Assembly (NCBI GenBank): GCA_963718775.1
Contig: OY970377.1
Location: forward strand, 1,302,001 to 1,366,000
Length of the DNA: 64,000 nucleotides
Direction of reading: 5' to 3'
Source of the DNA: VRUE01 sp963718775
Lineage (GTDB): Bacteria > Actinomycetota > Thermoleophilia > Solirubrobacterales > 70-9
The translations under genes were made by a program, and so were the position numbers. This document shows positions 54,872-64,000 of this stretch, one piece after another (the first letter of the stretch is position 1; the number at the start of each line of letters is the position of its first letter). The notes below the pieces were generated by a model, which saw only the letters and a program-made list of their open reading frames with translations, was not told the origin of the DNA and did not search any database.

Positions 54872-55984
54872 GTGGCAGACGATCTCTACAAGACACTTGG
54901 CATAGCCAAGGGCGCCTCGGACGAGGAGATCAAGAAGGCGCACCGGAAATTGGTGCGCAAGTACCACCCTGACCGCAACCCGGACGACCCGCAGGCGGAG
55001 GAGAAGTTCAAGGAGGTCCAGGGCGCCTACGACACGCTCTCGGATCCGGAGAAGCGCGAGCAGTACGACGCCGGTGGCGCTTTCGCCGGCTTCGGGGGAG
55101 GCGCGGGCAATCCGTTCGGAGGCGCCGGCGCGCCGGCCGGCTTCAGCACCGGCGACCTCGGCGACCTCTTCTCGAACATCTTCAGCCGCGGCGGCGGTGG
55201 CCGACCGCAATCGCAGCAGGTGCGCGGTCGCGACCTCGAAACCGAGATCAGCCTCAGCTTCGACCAGGCGGTCAACGGCGCCCAGGTCGACGTCACCGTG
55301 CCCAAGGCCGAACGCTGCCCGACCTGCCACGGCAACGGCGCCAAACCGGGCACCAGCCCGGTCACCTGCCCCCGCTGCGAAGGCCGCGGCATCGACGCGC
55401 AGAGTCAGGGCTTCTTCTCGATCAGCCAGCCCTGCCCGCAGTGCGGCGGCGCCGGCCAGATCATCGAAGACCCCTGCCCGACCTGCGGCGGCAACGGGCT
55501 GACCCAGCAGACCAAGCGCTACAAGGTCAACATCCCCGCCGGAGTCAAGGACGGGGCGCGCATCCGCCTCGCCGGCAAGGGCGAGGCCGGCCAGCTCGGC
55601 GGACCTCCCGGCGATCTTTTCGTGGTCACCAGGGTCGCCGCCTCACCGGTCTTCAAGCGGCGCGACGGCGGCAACCTCGAGGTGACGGTGCCGATCACGA
55701 TCGCCGAGGCGCTACGAGGAGCGACGATCGAGGTGCCGACCCTGGAGGGCACGAAGAAGATCAAGGTCAAAGCGGGCACCAAGCACGGCTCGATCCAGCG
55801 CCTGCGCGGCGAGGGCGCGCCGAAGGCGAAGGGACGCGGCAATGGCGACATCCGCTACCGGCTCGAGATCGAGATGCCCGAGACCCTGACCGAGGAGCAG
55901 GAAGAGGCAGCCGAGCAACTGGCCGCCGCCTTCAACGGCTCCAACCCCCGCGCCGACCTGCTGGCGAAAGCGGGCCACCGATGA
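54872..55984 (+). CDS. dnaJ: Chaperone DnaJ
   Basis: A 370-aa type I J-protein. The J domain contains KLVRKYHPDRNPDD (HPD, stimulates DnaK ATPase). A Gly/Phe-rich segment (FAGFGGGAGNPFGGAG) leads to four zinc-finger repeats (CPTCHGNG, CPRCEGRG, CPQCGGAG, CPTCGGNG). The C-terminal domains include GVKDGARIRLAGKGEAG and TLEGTKKIKVKAGTKHG. GTG 54872. Actinobacteria often carry two dnaJ genes; this is the one in the dnaK operon. Confidence 0.98.
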   Translation: MADDLYKTLGIAKGASDEEIKKAHRKLVRKYHPDRNPDDPQAEEKFKEVQGAYDTLSDPEKREQYDAGGAFAGFGGGAGNPFGGAGAPAGFSTGDLGDLFSNIFSRGGGGRPQSQQVRGRDLETEISLSFDQAVNGAQVDVTVPKAERCPTCHGNGAKPGTSPVTCPRCEGRGIDAQSQGFFSISQPCPQCGGAGQIIEDPCPTCGGNGLTQQTKRYKVNIPAGVKDGARIRLAGKGEAGQLGGPPGDLFVVTRVAASPVFKRRDGGNLEVTVPITIAEALRGATIEVPTLEGTKKIKVKAGTKHGSIQRLRGEGAPKAKGRGNGDIRYRLEIEMPETLTEEQEEAAEQLAAAFNGSNPRADLLAKAGHR

Positions 55985-55986
55985 GC

Positions 55987-56033
55987 TTCCGGTGCGCCTT
56001 TTGGACCCCATGCGTGCATAAAGCGCACCGGAA
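55987..56033 (+). promoter_or_regulatory. Intercistronic hairpin between dnaJ and hspR
   Basis: TTCCGGTGCGC(C)TTT (55987-56001) pairs with AAAGCGCACCGGAA (56020-56033) with one bulged base. It sits inside the operon, 3 nt after the dnaJ stop and 15 nt before hspR. It could be a partial terminator or RNA-processing site that lowers hspR-clpB expression relative to dnaK-grpE-dnaJ. Confidence 0.5.
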
Positions 56034-56048
56034 CAAAGGTGGGGCCCG

Positions 56049-56340
56049 GTGAGCGTGCGGCGCGAACGGGTCGAAGTCTCGATCGACTCCGATCAGGGCG
56101 TCTTCATGATCTCGGTCGCCGCCGAGCTGGCCCACATGCATCCACAGACGCTGCGCGTGTACGAGGCCCGGGGGCTGATCCAGCCCAAGCGCTCGCCGAA
56201 GAACACCCGCCTCTACTCACAGCGGGACGTGGAGCGCCTGCAGCGCATCCAGCAGCTGACTGCCGAAGGCCTGAACCTGGCCGGAGTGGAGAGGGTGCTG
56301 ACGCTGGAACGCAGGCTCAGAGAACTCGAAGGGGGCGCCA

Positions 56341-56354
<14 letters not shown>
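56049..56354 (+). CDS. hspR: Heat-shock repressor HspR (MerR family)
   Basis: A 101-aa regulator. The MerR helix-turn-helix reads FMISVAAELAHMHPQTLRVY followed by EARGLIQPKRSPKNTRLYSQ, a close match to HspR proteins, which use DnaK as co-repressor and bind HAIR elements. The coiled-coil end is GVERVLTLERRLRELEGG. GTG 56049. Its 3' end overlaps clpB by 14 nt. It is expected to repress this operon. Confidence 0.95.
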
Positions 56355-58932
<2,578 letters not shown>

Positions 58933-59088
58933 GGCCCGCGCCGCATCGACCCGTTTACGAAGCGGTTAACAAGATGTCGCAGAATGCTGCTGGGATGGGA
59001 CGTAGAGACGAGATGGGATTCGCATGCCAAAGCGCCGGATTTCAGGAATCGGAGCGAGATTCCGACGTAAGCTTGTGAGCCTTCCGCA
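58933..59088. other. Intergenic region after the chaperone operon
   Basis: No gene is seen. A short inverted repeat GGAATC/GATTCC lies near 59045-59068, just upstream of the membrane-protein gene. It may be part of its 5' UTR. Confidence 0.35.
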
Positions 59089-59919
59089 ATGATTCGACGA
59101 CTTCAAACCTACGCCGGGAACGGCGCCGGCCTACTGCGCAGCGTTTTCGACGTCGTCAGGTGGCCATTCGAGCGCGCGGCCTGGGCGATCGAGCGGGCGG
59201 TGATCTGGCCAATCCGCGAGCGCACCGCCAACTGGAACACGCCGGTCCGGGCCGTGGCGATTGGCAGCGTCGCGCTGCTTGCCGCCGGCGCCGTCGCCTT
59301 CGGATTGACGCAGGGCTCGGATGGGGACGAAGGGACCCCGGCACTCGCCACGGCGCCCGCCAGCGTCCCCGTGAAAGCCGCGGCGCCCGAGCCGGCTCCC
59401 GAGCCGGCCGAGCCGGTCCTGCGCGGCGCGGTCCCCGACTTCACCCCCAAGCCGAGCGACGCCGCCGATGCCAAGGTCGCCGATGCCGATGCGGTCATCG
59501 CGGCCGAACCGGACGCGGCAACGAGCTCGACCCCATCCTCCTCGGCGACGGCCTCCAGCTCCTCTGTCGACGAGAAGGTCAAGGATCCAGGCCCTGCCGC
59601 GATCGACGTCGCGCGGCGCTTCTCCAGCGCTTTCGTCATCTATGAGACCGGCAAAACCGACGCCAAAGTCCGTACCGCCTTTGCCGCCACGGCGACCCCA
59701 CAGCTGGCGCGAGCGCTGCTGCAGCGGCCGCCGCGCCTTCCCGCCAGTGCCAAGGTCCCCAAGGCGAAAGTGCTGAACGTGGTGCCGGGACCGCGCAGCG
59801 GCGACACCTTCACGCTCAGCGCCGCGCTGTTGCGGGTCGGCATCACCAGCGAGCTGCGCATCGACGTCGAACGCGACGAGAAGACGAACGAGTGGCAAGT
59901 GACGGACGTGCTCGGCTGA
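59089..59919 (+). CDS. Membrane-anchored extracytoplasmic protein, unknown function
   Basis: 276 aa. A cytoplasmic segment of about 50 residues precedes one transmembrane helix (VRAVAIGSVALLAAGAVAFG). A long disordered Ala/Pro/Asp-rich linker (APEPAPEPAEP, then SSTPSSSATASSSS) follows, and a small folded C-terminal domain (AAIDVARRFSSAFVIYETGK, ATPQLARALLQRPPRLP, TSELRIDVERDEKTNEWQVT). The C-terminal domain resembles the DUF/NTF2-like cell-wall-associated modules of actinobacterial membrane proteins, but I cannot name it. Its stop overlaps the next gene start by 1 nt (TGATG), so it probably partners with the murein hydrolase. Confidence 0.7.
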   Translation: MIRRLQTYAGNGAGLLRSVFDVVRWPFERAAWAIERAVIWPIRERTANWNTPVRAVAIGSVALLAAGAVAFGLTQGSDGDEGTPALATAPASVPVKAAAPEPAPEPAEPVLRGAVPDFTPKPSDAADAKVADADAVIAAEPDAATSSTPSSSATASSSSVDEKVKDPGPAAIDVARRFSSAFVIYETGKTDAKVRTAFAATATPQLARALLQRPPRLPASAKVPKAKVLNVVPGPRSGDTFTLSAALLRVGITSELRIDVERDEKTNEWQVTDVLG

Positions 59920-61571
59920 TGGGCAGGATCCGCAACACCTTGCTCGCCGCGGCGATCGGCGCGGCGGTAGCCGCCCCCAGCGCAGTGGCCGAGGCGCCGA
60001 CGACGGCGCCCGACGGCGCAGCGACGGAAGCACCGTCCCAGCCGGCGAGCGGTGCGACGACCCCGGCGCCCACGGTGGCCGCGCCCAGCGCCCCCGCGCT
60101 CGAACAGGGCGACTCGCTGGTCGCGCCGGCTCCGGCGCCCAAGCCCGGGCCGACCGGCGGCACCGCACCCGAAGCGGACCTGCTGCCCGCCCCCGCCAAG
60201 CCGACGCCATCGTCCGAATCCGACGGCGGCGCGGTCGCCCCCCCGACACCCAGCGAAGCCTTCGAAATCCCCTCGATCCCGAGCTCGAGCTGCGCCACCT
60301 CCGGCGTGCCGCCGGTGTTGATCCCGATCTACCAGCGCGCCGCCGCCGCCTACGGCCTCGGCCCGCAGGGCGCCGCGATCCTCGCCTCGATCAACGGGAT
60401 CGAGAGCGCCTTCGGCTCCAACATGGGGCCCTCCTCGGCCGGCGCGGTCGGCTGGATGCAGTTCATGCCGGAAACCTGGAAGAGCTACGGCGTCGACGCC
60501 AACGGCGACGGAGTCCGCGATCCCTACCACCCCGAAGACGCGATCTTCGCCGCCGCCTCCTACCTCAGCGCCGCGGGAATGCCGGCCGATACCTACAACG
60601 CGATCTTCGCCTACAACCACGCCGACTGGTACGTCGCCGAGGTGCTGGCCAACGCCGCCTGTTACGGCGGCATCGTCACCGCCGGCGGCGCCTTCTCGCT
60701 GACTCCGCAACTGCAGGAACTGGAATGCGAGCCACCGGCCGCCTGGCGCGAGAAGGTCCCCGAGGAATACCTCGATGCCTTCGAGGAGGCCGCCGCGCGT
60801 TACGGCCTCGGCCGCCGCGGCGTCTGGGCCCTGGCGGCAATCGCCCGGCTCGAGTCGAACTTCGGCGTCGGCATGAGCCACCGGCAGCTGCGCAGCTCCG
60901 GGCCGCTCGGCCTCGATCCGACCGAGTGGCTGACCTACGCCGTCGATGGCGACGGCGACGGTCGCATCCGTCACGCCAGCCCGGCCGACTCGGCCGCCAC
61001 CCTGGCGCGGCTGATCTGGTCGCGGGGCAGCCTGCGCGCCGGCGTCTTCACCCACAACCAGGCCTCCTGGTACGTCGAGGCGGTGCTCGCCGAGGCGGAA
61101 ACGCTGGAGGGCAAATGCACAGCGACGCCGATCGACTGGACGGTGGCGCTGCCCAACGCCTCGGTTGCGCCAATCAACTGGGACAACCTGACGCTCTCCA
61201 ACGAGCTCGAGTTGCACGACCTGACCAGCGGCGCGATCGACCCCCGCGTCGTCGGCCTGATCGGGATGATCACCCAGGACCACCAGATGACGATCTCCGC
61301 CCTGCGCTCCGACCACTCCCCGTACACGGTCGAAGGCAACCTCTCCAACCACGGCTTCGGCCGGGCGATGGACATCGCCTCGATCGACGGCGTCTCCTGC
61401 ACCGACACGGCCGTCGACGCGCCCTGCGCGAAGCTGGCCACCACGCTCGCCTACCTGCCCGAACCAGCCCATCCGACCGAGCTCATCTACTGCTTCGACG
61501 TCGACGGCCCCGGCCCGGCTTTCGCCCGCGCGGATCACTGCGATCACGTGCACGCCGGCTACGACGGCTGA
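59919..61571 (+). CDS. Triple-domain secreted murein hydrolase: two lytic-transglycosylase domains and a LAS-type peptidase domain
   Basis: A 550-aa exported enzyme. Signal peptide (NTLLAAAIGAAVAAPSAVA), then a 95-residue Ala/Pro-rich linker. Domain 1 (about 125-265) is SLT-like with catalytic Glu in ASINGIESAFGSNMGPSSAG and VGWMQFMPETWKSYG. Domain 2 (about 275-400) repeats the pattern: LAAIARLESNFGVGMSHRQL, GPLGLDPTEWLTYAVDG, FTHNQASWYVEAV. Domain 3 (about 440-550) has SNHGFGRAMDIASIDG and ADHCDHVHAGYDG, the HxxxxxxD and HxH zinc ligands of LAS metallopeptidases (VanY/MepA type). It would cut both glycan and peptide parts of peptidoglycan. Start ATG 59919. Confidence 0.85.
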   Translation: MGRIRNTLLAAAIGAAVAAPSAVAEAPTTAPDGAATEAPSQPASGATTPAPTVAAPSAPALEQGDSLVAPAPAPKPGPTGGTAPEADLLPAPAKPTPSSESDGGAVAPPTPSEAFEIPSIPSSSCATSGVPPVLIPIYQRAAAAYGLGPQGAAILASINGIESAFGSNMGPSSAGAVGWMQFMPETWKSYGVDANGDGVRDPYHPEDAIFAAASYLSAAGMPADTYNAIFAYNHADWYVAEVLANAACYGGIVTAGGAFSLTPQLQELECEPPAAWREKVPEEYLDAFEEAAARYGLGRRGVWALAAIARLESNFGVGMSHRQLRSSGPLGLDPTEWLTYAVDGDGDGRIRHASPADSAATLARLIWSRGSLRAGVFTHNQASWYVEAVLAEAETLEGKCTATPIDWTVALPNASVAPINWDNLTLSNELELHDLTSGAIDPRVVGLIGMITQDHQMTISALRSDHSPYTVEGNLSNHGFGRAMDIASIDGVSCTDTAVDAPCAKLATTLAYLPEPAHPTELIYCFDVDGPGPAFARADHCDHVHAGYDG

Positions 61572-61583
61572 GTCAAGCAGCCA

Positions 61584-62057
61584 CTATTGACGCGAGGGGG
61601 AAACGGGTTCCGCCTCAAAAGCGGCGAACGATCCGTGCCCCTCAAGGGCCTTACTGATCGTGGCCACTGCCTCGGAGTCGTCCTCAGCGACCAGATAGAC
61701 GCTGTGCTTTGTGATCGGAGGCGCGGGAGACCCGGGCTTTGCTCCACCGGCTCCACTCCGGCCTGTGCGGAGCTTTACTCCAGCCGCCTTCAGGGCTGCC
61801 TTTGCTCGCTCGTCCAAGATGCCAACGAACTTCACCCGGTGGCTCCACGGCGCACTGACGATCTGCTGCACCCGCCCAGCCGAGATGCCGGCGGCCTTTG
61901 CCGCATCGAGACGGCTGAGCACCCCGTCAGAATCGCGCAAGAGAACATCGCGGGCCCGTTCAGCTTTTGACAGGCCCGACTCGGCGCGCTTGATCCTCTC
62001 ACTCGCCTTGATTAGTTCGCGGCGCATGGTGTCCAATTGCTTCTGGCGGTCGCTCAT
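61584..62057 (-). CDS. Small protein with coiled coil and helix-turn-helix-like segment
   Basis: 157 aa from ATG 62057 (AGGAAG 7 nt upstream). Residues 1-40 are coiled coil (QKQLDTMRRELIKASERIKR). Residues about 45-75 could be a helix-turn-helix (SRLDAAKAAGISAGRVQQIV, with GISAGRVQQIV as recognition helix). The C-terminal part (KHSVYLVAEDDSEAVATISK) resembles a small alpha/beta domain. The composition suggests a mobile-element or accessory regulator. No family recognised. Confidence 0.6.
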   Translation of the reverse strand: MSDRQKQLDTMRRELIKASERIKRAESGLSKAERARDVLLRDSDGVLSRLDAAKAAGISAGRVQQIVSAPWSHRVKFVGILDERAKAALKAAGVKLRTGRSGAGGAKPGSPAPPITKHSVYLVAEDDSEAVATISKALEGHGSFAAFEAEPVSPSRQ

Positions 62058-62105
62058 GCCACACTTCCTACAGGTTGAGAGCCGTTGGCTAGTCCAGCGA
62101 TCTCC

Positions 62106-62135
62106 AGAAAGGGCTCGCTTCGGCGGGCCCTTTCT
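62106..62135 (-). terminator. Intrinsic terminator after the 21-codon ORF
   Basis: On the minus strand AGAAAGGGC...GCCCTTTCT forms a perfect 9-bp stem ending in a pyrimidine-rich TTTCT. A second hairpin (GCCTCGG/CCGAGGC, 62148-62177) lies between it and the small ORF. Confidence 0.6.
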
Positions 62136-62184
62136 ATTGAGGTAGTCGCCTCGGCGACGCCGAAACGCCGCCGAGGCTTGGTGG

Positions 62185-62250
62185 CTACTCCCGCATGCTC
62201 TGGACGATCATCCAGATCAACAGCAGGTTGAGAGCCATTGAGCCGTCCAT
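62185..62250 (-). CDS. 21-aa hydrophobic peptide
   Basis: ATG 62250 to TAG 62185 encodes MDGSMALNLLLIWMIVQSMR plus a final Glu: one short transmembrane segment flanked by charged ends. A very strong ribosome-binding site AGGAGG lies 4 nt before the ATG. A consensus promoter on the same strand (62346-62374) and hairpins just after the stop give a compact transcription unit of about 230 nt. Candidate roles are a small membrane regulator or a type I-like toxic peptide; neither is established. It was found by reading the strand directly; it is below usual gene-length cutoffs. Confidence 0.55.
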   Translation of the reverse strand: MDGSMALNLLLIWMIVQSMRE

Positions 62251-62345
62251 TTGACCTCCTTTCCCTCGGGAACAAACCCGCGGGCGGGGCCATACCCCGA
62301 AGAGGAGATGAGCGGCCTGCTCTCTCGTCCACCAACATATAGTTG

Positions 62346-62374
62346 ACTATAAATTAAGTCAAATATCTAGTCAA
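62346..62374 (-). promoter_or_regulatory. Consensus sigma-A promoter within an inverted repeat
   Basis: On the minus strand TTGACT (62374-62369), a 17-nt spacer and TATAGT (62351-62346) match the -35/-10 consensus. The boxes are embedded in the perfect 10-bp inverted repeat TAGTTGACTA/TAGTCAACTA (62340-62349 and 62368-62377), a likely operator. It points to the 21-aa ORF; the predicted 5' UTR is about 90 nt. Confidence 0.65.
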
Positions 62375-62403
62375 CTATGCAACGAAGGACAAACAACATG
62401 CTG

Positions 62404-62441
62404 GAGCATTCAGGTCGGCATGGACAACCACCGACCTGCTC
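62404..62441. promoter_or_regulatory. Hairpin upstream of the GYD-purD pair
   Basis: GAGCA-ttc-AGGTCGG (62404-62418) pairs with CCGACCT-GCTC (62431-62441), with a three-base bulge. It lies 39 nt before the GYD gene start. It could be an attenuator or operator. No gene is seen between 62378 and 62479. Confidence 0.35.
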
Positions 62442-62479
62442 GCGTAACGTAGGGATACCCGTCCCGAAAGGAGATCGCG

Positions 62480-62761
62480 ATGCCTACTTACGTGATGCTG
62501 ACCAACCTGACCGCCGAGGGTGTGCGGACGCTGAAGAACAACCCTGGCAGGGTGGCCGAGGTAAACAAAGAGGTCGAGCAGATTGGGGCGAAGGTGGTGG
62601 CGCAGTACGCGACGCTGGGGCAGTACGACTTCGTCACGGTGGTCGAGGCGCCCGACGAGAAGACGATGGCCAAGGTCTCGGTCGAGCTCGGCTCGCGCGG
62701 GACGATGACCAGCCAGACGCTGACGGCGATGCCCTCAGGCGATCTGGCCGACTCGCTCTAG
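62480..62761 (+). CDS. GYD-domain protein
   Basis: A 93-aa ferredoxin-fold-like small protein of the GYD family. It shows YVMLTNLTAEGVRTLKNNPG, VEQIGAKVVAQYATLGQYDF (the name-giving G-x-Y-D turn is GQYD) and VTVVEAPDEKTMAKVSVELG. Function is not known; these proteins often accompany metabolic genes. AAAGGAG lies 6 nt before ATG 62480. purD starts 2 nt after its stop. Confidence 0.9.
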   Translation: MPTYVMLTNLTAEGVRTLKNNPGRVAEVNKEVEQIGAKVVAQYATLGQYDFVTVVEAPDEKTMAKVSVELGSRGTMTSQTLTAMPSGDLADSL

Positions 62762-62762
62762 C

Positions 62763-64000
62763 TTGAAGGTTCTCGTAGTAGGAGGCGGAGGGCGCGAGCA
62801 CGCGATCCTGCGTGCCCTGGCCCGTTCCGCACACGCGCCTCAGCTGCTCTGCGCGCCCGGCAACGCCGGCATCGCCGCCGATGCCGAGTGCCTGCCGGGT
62901 GTGGCCGCCGACGATGTCGAGGCTATCGTCGCGGTGGCCAAGGAACGCGGCGTCGATCTGGTCGTGATCGGGCCTGAGGCGGCCTTGGTCGCGGGCGTGA
63001 CCGACGCTTTGGAGGACGCCGGAGTGCGCGCATTCGGGCCGAGCGCGGCAGCCGCCGAGTTGGAGGGATCGAAGGCGTTTGCCAAGGAGCTGATGGCCGA
63101 GGCGGGAGTGCCAACCGCCGGCCACGTGCTGCTGCATAGCCGCGAGGAGGCGGTCAAGGAGCTGGCCAGCGCCTCCTACCCCCTGGTTCTGAAGGCCGAC
63201 GGGCTGGCTGCCGGCAAGGGAGTGATCATCTGCGCAAGCGAGACCGAGGCGCGCGAGGCCGTCGACGTCTTCTTCACCGAGCAGCGCTTCGGTGAGACGA
63301 CCGTGGTGCTGGAGGAGTTCCTCGAGGGTGAGGAGCTCTCGCTGCTGGCGCTCTGCGACGGCGAGAACGTCGTGCCGCTGGCGCCAGCCCAGGACTACAA
63401 GCGGATCTTCGACGGCGACGAGGGGCCCAACACCGGCGGCATGGGCAGCTACTCCCCCGTGCCCGGCTTCGGCCCGGCCGAGGTCGAGGAGATCGTCGAC
63501 GTCGTGCACCGCCCGATCGTCGCCGCGATGGCGCGCCGCGGGCGTCCCTTCCACGGCGTCCTCTACGCCGGCCTGATGATCGGCGCCGACGGCCCCAAGG
63601 TGCTCGAGTTCAACACCCGCTTCGGCGATCCCGAGACACAGGCGGTGCTGCCGCGCCTGCGCTCCGACCTCGTCGACCTCTGCCTGGCAGCGCGCGAGCC
63701 GGGCGGCCTGGAAGGCCTCGAGGCGGAGTTCGGCGAGAACTGGGCGGTGACGCTGGTGCTGGCATCGGCCGGCTACCCGGAGTCCTCTTCGAAGGGCGAC
63801 GTGATCCGCGGTCTCGAGGCTGCCACCGGGGCGGCCGAGGTGACCCACGCCGGCACCGCCGAGCGCGACGGGGAGATCGTCACCGCCGGCGGCCGCGTGC
63901 TCAACGTCACCGCGCTGGGAGCGACGCCTACCGAGGCGCGCGATCGCGCATACGATGCCGCCAAGCGGATCGAGTTCGACGGAATGCAATTGCGATCCGA
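62763..64000 (+). CDS. purD: Phosphoribosylamine--glycine ligase (3' truncated by window)
   Basis: GAR synthetase, second step of purine biosynthesis. TTG 62763 gives KVLVVGGGGREHAILRALAR (N-domain). LVVIGPEAALVAGVTDALED, the ATP-grasp region (YPLVLKADGLAAGKGVIICA), VVLEEFLEGEELSLLALCDG, AQDYKRIFDGDEGPNTGGMG and EFNTRFGDPETQAVLPRL follow. About 412 codons are present and the frame is open at the window edge, so nearly all of the usual 420-430 residues are seen. No Shine-Dalgarno sequence precedes the TTG; it probably relies on coupling to the GYD gene. Confidence 0.97.
   Translation, partial: MKVLVVGGGGREHAILRALARSAHAPQLLCAPGNAGIAADAECLPGVAADDVEAIVAVAKERGVDLVVIGPEAALVAGVTDALEDAGVRAFGPSAAAAELEGSKAFAKELMAEAGVPTAGHVLLHSREEAVKELASASYPLVLKADGLAAGKGVIICASETEAREAVDVFFTEQRFGETTVVLEEFLEGEELSLLALCDGENVVPLAPAQDYKRIFDGDEGPNTGGMGSYSPVPGFGPAEVEEIVDVVHRPIVAAMARRGRPFHGVLYAGLMIGADGPKVLEFNTRFGDPETQAVLPRLRSDLVDLCLAAREPGGLEGLEAEFGENWAVTLVLASAGYPESSSKGDVIRGLEAATGAAEVTHAGTAERDGEIVTAGGRVLNVTALGATPTEARDRAYDAAKRIEFDGMQLRS

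Noticed and set aside
62054..62338. 94-codon minus-strand frame
   Set aside because: Basic, low-complexity composition, no ribosome-binding site. It overlaps the much better supported 21-codon unit and its terminators.
62480..62761. Identification of the gene before purD as purS
   Set aside because: Its sequence has the GYD-family pattern (LTNLTAEGVRTLK, GQYDF), not the PurS fold pattern.

Overview
The window looks like chromosomal DNA from a high-GC actinomycete, most likely class Thermoleophilia (Solirubrobacterales-like). This is inferred from gene content, not from a marker search. The supporting features are: a dnaK-grpE-dnaJ-hspR-clpB operon with an HspR regulator, an actinobacterial-type inositol-1-phosphate synthase, many SDR/TetR pairs, start codons split among ATG, GTG and TTG, and many genes whose only upstream signal is a TANNNT box 6-10 nt before the start codon (probable leaderless mRNAs). 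Sampled coding lines are about 67 % GC; sampled lines near 14.4-14.8 kb are about 48 % GC.

Layout. 0-9.4 kb: an acyltransferase/SGNH gene, a SpoIID-like gene, a P450-SDR pair facing a TetR regulator, a VOC protein and a HipBA toxin-antitoxin pair that share operator-like boxes, and tRNA-Asp. 9.4-13.2 kb: secreted cell-envelope enzymes (metalloprotease, glycosidase-like protein with a peptidoglycan-binding domain, polysaccharide deacetylase). 13.2-22.4 kb: a lower-GC accessory block dominated by one RHS-type gene of about 2,260 codons. It carries two tandem six-repeat NHL propellers and ends in a streptogrisin-like serine protease with its own pro-domain. 22.5-29.7 kb: a cyclopropane-fatty-acid synthase cluster, hydrolases, an FHA-HTH protein, an FtsH-like protease and an MpaB/DUF2236 oxygenase. 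29.8-32.2 kb: three tandem paralogues of an unknown secreted protein. 32.3-35.9 kb: methyltransferase, tRNA-Val, SDR and TetR genes. 36-40 kb: an argF-lgt-prmC-lysS operon, divergent from an EEP-fold gene. 40.9-43.1 kb: phasin-like, RNA m5U methyltransferase and coiled-coil genes. 43.2-50.8 kb: LLM oxidoreductase, UDG-like, PHP, ino1, CDP-alcohol phosphotransferase, PAP2, hydrolase, nth and cytochrome c genes. 51-64 kb: a secreted nuclease-like protein, the chaperone operon, a triple-domain murein hydrolase, a tiny promoter-ORF-terminator unit, a GYD protein and the start of purD.

The genes form several functional groups. Inositol lipid synthesis (ino1, CDP-alcohol transferase, a glycosyltransferase-like/PHP protein, PAP2) lies at 44.8-48.9 kb. 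Envelope remodelling genes are at 9.5-13.2 and 59-61.6 kb. Protein quality control is at 52.3-58.9 kb, with a possible HspR operator before dnaK.

Quality caveat: about twenty genes, including ones expected to be essential (lysS, lgt, prmC), are split between frames. Every break I resolved at base level is repaired by removing a single extra base. I therefore treat most as sequence or assembly insertions rather than real pseudogenes. Coordinates of these genes are for the whole locus.
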